From: an uncultured Eubacteriales bacterium
Lineage (GTDB): Bacteria > Bacillota_A > Clostridia > Oscillospirales > Oscillospiraceae
DNA: 8,652 nt
Direction: 5' to 3'
Assembly (NCBI GenBank): GCA_900319835.1
Contig: ONPY01000115.1
Location: 1-8,652 of the forward strand
The notes beneath the pieces are model-generated. The model worked only from the letters and a program-made list of their open reading frames with translations, was not told where the DNA came from and made no database searches. This document shows, one piece after another, positions 4,792 through 8,652 of this stretch (the stretch's first letter is position 1; each line of letters starts with the position of its first letter). The position numbers were made by a program, and so were the translations under genes.

Positions 4792-5218
4792 ATCTTCCCA
4801 AAAGATTCAGGGTCATTTGATCCCGTCTGCCGCCGTAGTACTTCTCCAGGACCCGGGCAAAGACTGGCTCCTCCGGGGCGGCCAGTTCAAAGAGCGTCAT
4901 GCAGGAGCAGAGCTTGAGATCATCGGGATAGCCCATCACAGCCGAGGGGTTGGAGCCGGGCAGCGCCAGCAGCGCGCCGGAGATCTCCACCAGCCTTGGC
5001 CCCAGCACGGGGTGGGCCATGTAGTCCTTTGCCTGCTCCAGATCCCGGATGCCGTAGTACTGGGCGGTGGGGCTGAAGCCCAGACCCTGCAGCTGCGGGA
5101 AGATGTACCACATCCAGTGGCTGCGCTTGCGGCCGGCGCGGATCTCCGCGAGGGCGGTCTCATAGTCCCGCGCCTGGGCGGAGACGAATTTGTCCAGGCC
5201 TTTTCCTTCGTAAAACAT
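4790..5218 (-). CDS. DUF1810 family protein
   Basis: The protein of 142 residues (144 if the ATG at 5224 is used) is full length for the DUF1810 family (COG5579). It has the family's hallmark block: LDKFVSAQARDYETALAEIRAGRKRSHWMWYIFPQLQGLGFSPTAQYYGIRDLEQAKDYMAHPVLGPRL, with the signatures AQ..Y..AL.EI..G.K.SHWMWYIFPQ. The family has no established biochemical function that I can state; the conserved His-Trp-Met-Trp and Pro-Gln residues hint at a binding or catalytic pocket. It is the last gene of a four-gene run; the ATGA overlap (5224-5221) with the phosphodiesterase stop suggests translational coupling. The start at 5218 is preferred because GGGAGG (5231-5226) is seven bases from it but only one base from 5224. 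Both start sites remain possible. Confidence 0.85.
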   Translation of the reverse strand: MFYEGKGLDKFVSAQARDYETALAEIRAGRKRSHWMWYIFPQLQGLGFSPTAQYYGIRDLEQAKDYMAHPVLGPRLVEISGALLALPGSNPSAVMGYPDDLKLCSCMTLFELAAPEEPVFARVLEKYYGGRRDQMTLNLLGR

Positions 5219-5220
5219 GC

Positions 5221-5772
5221 TCATGCCTCCCAGCGCGTCTCCTGAAAACAGCCGCCGTCGGCCAGATCAAACCAGCGGAAGACGCCGTCTTCAAAAACCA
5301 TGCAGCTGTTTTGGGTGTTCTCCTTCGGAAGGGCGACGGAGCCGGGGTTCAGATAGAGGATCCCGCCCCGCCTTTCACAGACCGGAATGTGGATATGCCC
5401 GCTGATGAAGGCGTCCCCGGAACAGAGCCGCGGATGATCCTCGGGGGTGCAGACATGGCCGTGGGTGCAGAAGAGGGTGCGGTGTCCCCAAAGCAGCAGC
5501 GCCCAATCCGACAACAGGGGAAAGCCCAGCACGGTCTGGTCGATCTCCGCGTCGCAGTTGCCGCGCACGCCGAGTACCGGCACATCCAGCCCGGTCAGCA
5601 TGGCGGTGACGGCTTTGGGCGCGTAGTCTCTCGGCAGATCGTTCCTCGGCCCGTGGTAGAGCACGTCGCCCAGCAGAAGCAGGCGCTCCGGCTGTTCCCG
5701 CCTGTGCAGCGCAAGCAGCTTTTCACACCAGTAGGCAGAGCCGTGGATGTCCGAGGCGATCAGCAGCTTCAT
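5221..5772 (-). CDS. YfcE/MJ0936-type metallophosphoesterase
   Basis: The 183-residue protein has the complete calcineurin-like metal-binding set of the YfcE/MJ0936 family: Asp8-x-His10 (SDIHG), Gly35-Asp36 (LLLLGDVLYHG), Gly71-Asn72-Cys73-Asp74 (VRGNCD), Thr103-His104-Gly105-His106 and Gly125-His126-x-His128 (GHIHIP). These coordinate two divalent metals, usually Mn or Ni in relatives, for phosphodiester hydrolysis. Length is normal for the family (about 160-185). NPGS (142-145) is also typical. The in vivo substrate is unknown. The ATG at 5772 is used because its start overlaps the aminotransferase stop (ATGA, 5772-5769) and GGGAGAG lies six bases upstream; the open frame to 5982 runs into the aminotransferase in another frame. 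It probably belongs to one transcript with the neighbours, although no functional link to them is evident. Confidence 0.9.
   Translation of the reverse strand: MKLLIASDIHGSAYWCEKLLALHRREQPERLLLLGDVLYHGPRNDLPRDYAPKAVTAMLTGLDVPVLGVRGNCDAEIDQTVLGFPLLSDWALLLWGHRTLFCTHGHVCTPEDHPRLCSGDAFISGHIHIPVCERRGGILYLNPGSVALPKENTQNSCMVFEDGVFRWFDLADGGCFQETRWEA
5226..5231 (-). promoter_or_regulatory. Ribosome binding site deciding the DUF1810 start
   Basis: GGGAGG on the minus strand lies within the end of the phosphodiesterase gene. It is seven bases from the ATG at 5218 but only one base from the ATG at 5224, so initiation at 5218 is favoured. Confidence 0.6.
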
Positions 5773-7067
5773 GCCGTCTCTCCCGCGTCTTTGGCCAGCA
5801 GAGCCTCCGCCGCGGCGATGCGCTGGCAGAGGGCGAAGACCTCCATGCTGGTGCGCAGATCCACGATGGAGGGGAAGGAGGGGGCGATGCGGATGTTGTT
5901 GTCCAGCGGATCCTTGTGGTAGGGGAAGGCGGCCCCCGCCCCGGTGAGCTTCACACCCGCGTCGGCGCAGAGCTGCACGCAACGTTTGGCGGTGCCGGGC
6001 AGTCCGTCGTAGCTGATGAAGTAGCCGCCGTTGGGGTGGGTCCAGCTGCCGATCCCATAAGCGCTGAGACCGTTTTCCAGCATGGTCAGCGTAAAGTCAA
6101 ACTTGGGCCGCAGGTAGTCGGCCTGCTTTTTCATGTGTGCCTTCACGCCCTCCACGCTCTTGAGATAGTGGACATGGCGCAGCTGGTTGATCTTGTCGTA
6201 GCCGATGGTCTGCACGCCCATCTGCTTGAGCAGAAAGTCCACGTTGTTTTTGCTTGCGGCAAAGACCGCCACGCCCGCGCCGGAGAAAGTGACCTTGCTG
6301 GTGGACATGAACTCATAGACCATGTCCTCGCTGCCAAACTCCCTGCACGCGTCAAAGATGTTGAGCAGCGGATCGTCCTTTTCCCGGAAGCCGTGCACCA
6401 TGTAGGCGTTGTCCCAGAAAATGCGGAAGTCGTCCGCCGCGGGGCGCAGGGCGGCGAAGGCCCGGACGGTCTCGTCGGAGTAGGTGTAGCCCTGGGGGTT
6501 GGAGTACTTGGGCACACACCAGATGCCCTTAACGGAGGGGTCGGACTCCGCGTACTTTTTCACCAGCTCCATATCGGGGCCCGTGGGGCTCATGGGGATG
6601 TTGATCATCTCCACACCGAACTCCTCGCAGATGCGAAAGTGTCGGTCATAGCCGGGCACGGGGCAGAGGAAGCGCAGCTTTCCCTGCTGGCCCCATGGCT
6701 TGCTGCCGCCGTAGACGCCCAGCACCAGCGCCTTGATGAAGCAGTCGTACATCAGGCAGAGACTGGACTGACCGCCCATGATGACGTTCTGCATGGGCAC
6801 GCCCAGAATCTCGCCGAAGAGTTCCTTGGCCTCGTCCACACCGGCCAGCTCCCCGTAGTTGCGCACATCGGTGCCCTTGCGGCTGTAGATCAGGTCGTAG
6901 GGGTTCTGGGCCAGCATATCCATGCTGAGATTGAGTTGGGTGGGGTCGGGCTTGCCGCGGGACATGTCGAGCTTGAGAGAGCAGGCCTTGACCTTTTCGT
7001 ACTCCGGCATGAGCGTGTCGATCTCATGCTGCAGCTGCTCCCGGGTCATGTTGAGATAAGAGTTCAT
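5769..7067 (-). CDS. Aspartate aminotransferase, type Ic (PLP-dependent, fold type I)
   Basis: The 432-residue protein fits the type Ic aspartate aminotransferase family (PF12897-like), which begins with an N-terminal segment MSRGKPDPTQLNLS (35-48) and is distinct from the AspC type. It is expected to exchange amino groups between aspartate and 2-oxoglutarate using pyridoxal phosphate in the cytoplasm. Visible features: GGQSSL (98-103) in the phosphate-binding region, SNPQGY (189-194) with Asn190 near the cofactor, Asp219-Asn220-Ala221-Tyr222 (Asp219 contacts the pyridine nitrogen), STSKVTFSG (255-263) with Lys258 as the Schiff-base lysine, and NIRIAPSFP (391-399) with Arg393 for the substrate carboxylate. 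Length is normal for the family. GAGG (7079-7076) is eight bases before the ATG at 7067. It sits after the histidinol-phosphatase-like gene and overlaps the phosphodiesterase by ATGA. Confidence 0.9.
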   Translation of the reverse strand: MNSYLNMTREQLQHEIDTLMPEYEKVKACSLKLDMSRGKPDPTQLNLSMDMLAQNPYDLIYSRKGTDVRNYGELAGVDEAKELFGEILGVPMQNVIMGGQSSLCLMYDCFIKALVLGVYGGSKPWGQQGKLRFLCPVPGYDRHFRICEEFGVEMINIPMSPTGPDMELVKKYAESDPSVKGIWCVPKYSNPQGYTYSDETVRAFAALRPAADDFRIFWDNAYMVHGFREKDDPLLNIFDACREFGSEDMVYEFMSTSKVTFSGAGVAVFAASKNNVDFLLKQMGVQTIGYDKINQLRHVHYLKSVEGVKAHMKKQADYLRPKFDFTLTMLENGLSAYGIGSWTHPNGGYFISYDGLPGTAKRCVQLCADAGVKLTGAGAAFPYHKDPLDNNIRIAPSFPSIVDLRTSMEVFALCQRIAAAEALLAKDAGETA

Positions 7068-7102
7068 ATTGGAAACCTCGCTTGATAAGATGAGTTAAAA
7101 CC

Positions 7103-7108
7103 AGTATA
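7103..7108 (-). promoter_or_regulatory. Weak candidate -10 box before the aminotransferase gene
   Basis: TATACT (7108-7103) on the minus strand lies 35 bases before the aminotransferase start, but the base sequence at 17-18 bases upstream does not resemble a -35 box (GATCCG). It may be an internal promoter; the 82-base gap also holds the weak hairpin at 7116-7144. Confidence 0.25.
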
Positions 7109-7115
7109 TGCAGAG

Positions 7116-7144
7116 ATAAAGTCACCGGATCGAAAGCCGGTCAC
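7116..7144 (-). terminator. Weak hairpin after the histidinol-phosphatase-like gene
   Basis: On the minus strand GTGACCGG (7144-7137) pairs with CCGGTGAC (7128-7121), with one G-G mismatch, followed by TTTAT (7120-7116). It could partly end transcription before the aminotransferase gene, but the T-tract is short and broken. Confidence 0.3.
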
Positions 7145-7149
7145 CTCGC

Positions 7150-7944
7150 TCAAAGGGCCGCGGACGCGAAGCCTTCGCCGGCAAACTGCCAGAGCTCCCG
7201 AAAGCCGCAGGATGCCGCCAGAGCCTCGGCCTCGTCAAAGCCGAAAGCCACATGTTCGGCCCGGTGCGCGTCGGAGCTGATGCAGATGCGCCCGCCCAGA
7301 GCGTTCAGATGCCGCAGCAGCTCGGGAGCGGGATAGGGCGCTGTGCGCCAGCCGCGGGAGATGGCGCCGGTGTTGATCTCAAAGATCTTGCCGGCATTGT
7401 TGAGCGTCTCCAGCGCGGCAAAGGCCGCGTCCCGGTAGGCGCGGGCGGCTGTGTCGTACAGAGGGCAGCGCTCGTTGAATTTGGTCAGCAAATCAAAGTG
7501 GCCCACGATATCTGCCTCTTCGATCTGAGCAATGGAAGCCACGCGGCGGTAGTACGCCTCCGCGGCCGCAGCCGCGCCGCCGAAGCTCTCCGCCAGGGCC
7601 TCGGCCTCCTCGGGCGTATTGTCCACAGAGAAGCCGCCCAGCAGATGGCAGGAGGCGATGACATAGTCGTAGGGGGCAAAGTTCCGCTCACCCTCCAGGT
7701 CGTACTCCAGCCCGCACCAGACCGGAAAACGCGCGCCGCAGACCTCGCGCAGGCGATGCATCTCCGCGATGAAATGCGGCTCGTTTTCTGCGGAGCAGCA
7801 CCAGCCTTCCTGACCGGAAACGGGACAATGGAGCGAGATGCCGAGGGAGCCGAGACCCGCCGTCTGCGCGGCGAGAACCATGCGCTCCGGTGCATCCGCC
7901 CCATCGTCAAAGATTGTATGACAATGAAGATTCTGCCTGATCAT
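7150..7944 (-). CDS. PHP-domain phosphatase, HisJ-type histidinol-phosphatase-like
   Basis: The 264-residue protein is full length for the HisJ family of PHP phosphatases, which use three metals to hydrolyse histidinol phosphate in histidine synthesis. It has His7-x-His9 (LHCHT), Asp13-Asp14 (IFDDG), His39 (ISLHCP), Glu80 (GLEYD), His100 (ASCHLL), His149 (IVGHFDLL), Glu189 (FEINTGA) and Asp225-x-His227 (SSDAH), plus ISRGWRTAPYP (195-205), like the family's 'G.R....PYP' substrate loop. One odd point: the residue before His39 is Leu where the family often has Asp or Glu (ISLHCP against 'TDH'). There is no other histidine gene in the window, so the true substrate may be a related sugar or amino-alcohol phosphate. 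The ATG at 7944 is used; GGAG (7956-7953) is eight bases upstream. A GTG at 7953 would overlap that site. Confidence 0.85.
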   Translation of the reverse strand: MIRQNLHCHTIFDDGADAPERMVLAAQTAGLGSLGISLHCPVSGQEGWCCSAENEPHFIAEMHRLREVCGARFPVWCGLEYDLEGERNFAPYDYVIASCHLLGGFSVDNTPEEAEALAESFGGAAAAAEAYYRRVASIAQIEEADIVGHFDLLTKFNERCPLYDTAARAYRDAAFAALETLNNAGKIFEINTGAISRGWRTAPYPAPELLRHLNALGGRICISSDAHRAEHVAFGFDEAEALAASCGFRELWQFAGEGFASAAL

Positions 7945-7977
7945 GGGGACCACTCCGCTCGCTTTGAATAATGACTC

Positions 7978-8006
7978 ATTTTATCCTGCCAAGCGGCGGC
8001 TGTCAA
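7978..8006 (-). promoter_or_regulatory. Consensus sigma-A-type promoter of the PHP-aminotransferase-phosphodiesterase-DUF1810 operon
   Basis: On the minus strand TTGACA (8006-8001), a 17-base spacer, and TAAAAT (7983-7978): the closest to consensus in the window. The transcript would start near 7971, about 28 bases before the ATG at 7944. It lies directly downstream of the glutaredoxin-like gene, with no terminator between. Confidence 0.8.
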
Positions 8007-8023
8007 TGCTTTCCTCGTGCTTT

Positions 8024-8305
8024 TCAGCCGGCGAGAGCCTTGTCGAAGGCAGCCTTGAACTGCTCCTTGATGATCTCCAGAGTGTCCCGGCGGCTCGCCT
8101 CATAGAGCTTCTCACCGTCAAGGTAGATGGTGGGCACGCGGTAATAGTCGCGGCTGTCGGCCAACTCCTTCTCCTGGTTCTCCTCGATCCAGCGGAGGGG
8201 AAGCTCAGCGTAGGCGGGATTTTCCTCCTGCAGTTCCTCCACGGCCATCCGGGCGTGGCGGCAGTAGGGGCAGCCGATCATATAAAAGATCTCCAGCTCT
8301 TTCAT
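8024..8305 (-). CDS. Glutaredoxin-like thiol-disulfide protein
   Basis: The 93-residue protein has a thioredoxin fold pattern: a first strand (KELEIFYM), a Cys12-Pro-Tyr-Cys15 redox motif (GCPYCRHA), a following helix, a cis-proline segment YRVPTIYLDGEKLYE (55-69, Pro58) and a C-terminal helix. CPYC is the classic glutaredoxin motif. It probably reduces disulfides or glutathione-like mixed disulfides in the cytoplasm, perhaps with a low-molecular thiol other than glutathione, since many anaerobes lack it; this is inference. AAGGAG (8320-8315) is nine bases before the ATG at 8305; the longer open frame to 8398 overlaps the rubrerythrin gene and is not used. It follows the rubrerythrin after a hairpin and may be co-transcribed with it. 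Confidence 0.85.
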   Translation of the reverse strand: MKELEIFYMIGCPYCRHARMAVEELQEENPAYAELPLRWIEENQEKELADSRDYYRVPTIYLDGEKLYEASRRDTLEIIKEQFKAAFDKALAG

Positions 8306-8314
8306 GGGCGTGTT

Positions 8315-8320
8315 CTCCTT
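8315..8320 (-). promoter_or_regulatory. Ribosome binding site of the glutaredoxin-like gene
   Basis: AAGGAG on the minus strand is nine bases upstream of the ATG at 8305, which decides this start over the in-frame ATG upstream at 8398. Confidence 0.7.
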
Positions 8321-8330
8321 TCTCTGTCTG

Positions 8331-8357
8331 AAAAGCCCGGGCGGTGAACCCGCCCGG
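8331..8357 (-). terminator. Hairpin after the rubrerythrin gene
   Basis: On the minus strand CCGGGCGG (8357-8350) pairs with CCGCCCGG (8344-8337) around a five-base GTTCA loop, followed by GCTTTT (8336-8331). The stem is strong but only four T residues follow, so read-through into the glutaredoxin-like gene is likely. No separate promoter for that gene is seen in the short gap. Confidence 0.6.
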
Positions 8358-8372
8358 ACCTGCGACGGGCTA

Positions 8373-8652
8373 TCAGTAGTTTTCGGCGTTGACCTCAAAG
8401 TAGGCCTGGGGATGGGCGCAGACGGGGCAGATCTCGGGAGCCTGCTCCCCGACCACGATGTGGCCGCAGTTGCGGCACTCCCACACCTTGACGCTGCTCT
8501 TCCTGAAGACCTCCTGGGTCTCCACGTTTTTCAGCAGCGCGCGGTAGCGCTCCTCATGGTGCTTCTCAATGGCGGCAACGCCCCGGAATTTGGCGGCAAG
8601 CTCGGGGAAGCCCTCTTTTTCGGCGGTGACGGCGAAGCCCTCATACATGTCG
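8373..8652 (-). CDS. Rubrerythrin, C-terminal part
   Basis: The 5' end lies beyond the right edge; 93 codons are present. The visible part begins with [21 protein letters not shown], the second half of the diiron four-helix bundle, and carries [15 protein letters not shown], whose Glu-x2-His ligands bind the diiron centre. It ends with a rubredoxin-like domain: [32 protein letters not shown], with two Cys-x2-Cys knuckles (ECRNCG and CPVC) that hold one iron. Rubrerythrins are cytoplasmic peroxidases that reduce hydrogen peroxide with rubredoxin or other electron donors, and are common in anaerobes. The neighbouring glutaredoxin-like gene fits a peroxide and thiol stress role. The start codon is not in the window. 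Confidence 0.95.
   Translation of the reverse strand, partial: DMYEGFAVTAEKEGFPELAAKFRGVAAIEKHHEERYRALLKNVETQEVFRKSSVKVWECRNCGHIVVGEQAPEICPVCAHPQAYFEVNAENY

Noticed and set aside
4679..5245. A 188-codon plus-strand frame beginning inside the repeat
   Set aside because: It runs opposite the DUF1810 gene, whose family signature is unmistakable, and begins in the repeat without a ribosome binding site.
5916..7085. A 389-codon open frame on the plus strand
   Set aside because: It is the antisense of the aminotransferase gene, whose catalytic residues are intact on the minus strand; the plus-strand product has no recognisable motif and no ribosome binding site that I can see.

Overview
The window looks like chromosomal DNA from a GC-rich anaerobic Firmicute, probably a gut Clostridia of the Oscillospiraceae type. 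This is inferred from the AT-rich sigma-A-like promoters set in GC-rich DNA, AGGAGG-type ribosome binding sites, two short lipoproteins with Pro/Thr linkers, a YczE-type membrane protein, a sortase-fold protein and a rubrerythrin. No species can be named from the sequence alone. Ten genes are visible: nine on the minus strand and one, the sortase-like lipoprotein, on the plus strand. Both edge genes are truncated by the window.

Left part (1-2694, all minus): the 5' end of a flavin-reductase-like split-barrel protein with its own promoter; a lipoprotein with a phosphodiester glycosidase (NAGPA) domain and an unassigned C-terminal module, with promoter and terminator; and a YczE-family membrane protein with promoter and terminator. 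Each looks like a single-gene transcription unit.

Middle part (2850-4800): an RraA-family protein that keeps the residues of the class II pyruvate aldolase signature is divergent from a lipid-anchored sortase-like protein, with a clear promoter for each. The sortase-like gene converges on the operon to its right. The 297-bp gap between them holds a REP/MITE-like repeat of about 243 bp. It is flanked by two copies of the same terminator hairpin, as if it had inserted into the terminator and duplicated it.

Right part (4790-8652, all minus): a four-gene run reads histidinol-phosphatase-like PHP protein, type Ic aspartate aminotransferase, YfcE-like phosphodiesterase, DUF1810 protein. It starts from a consensus promoter (TTGACA-17-TAAAAT), and its last three genes are joined by two ATGA stop/start overlaps. 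Upstream of it lie a small glutaredoxin-like protein and the C-terminal part of a rubrerythrin, a plausible oxidative-stress pair.

Most of the window is ordinary housekeeping and accessory chromosome. The points that stand out are the lipid-anchored sortase with an intact His/Cys/Arg set, the terminator-nested repeat, and the unassigned C-terminal module of the NAGPA lipoprotein. No CRISPR array, tRNA, rRNA, transposase or phage gene was seen.
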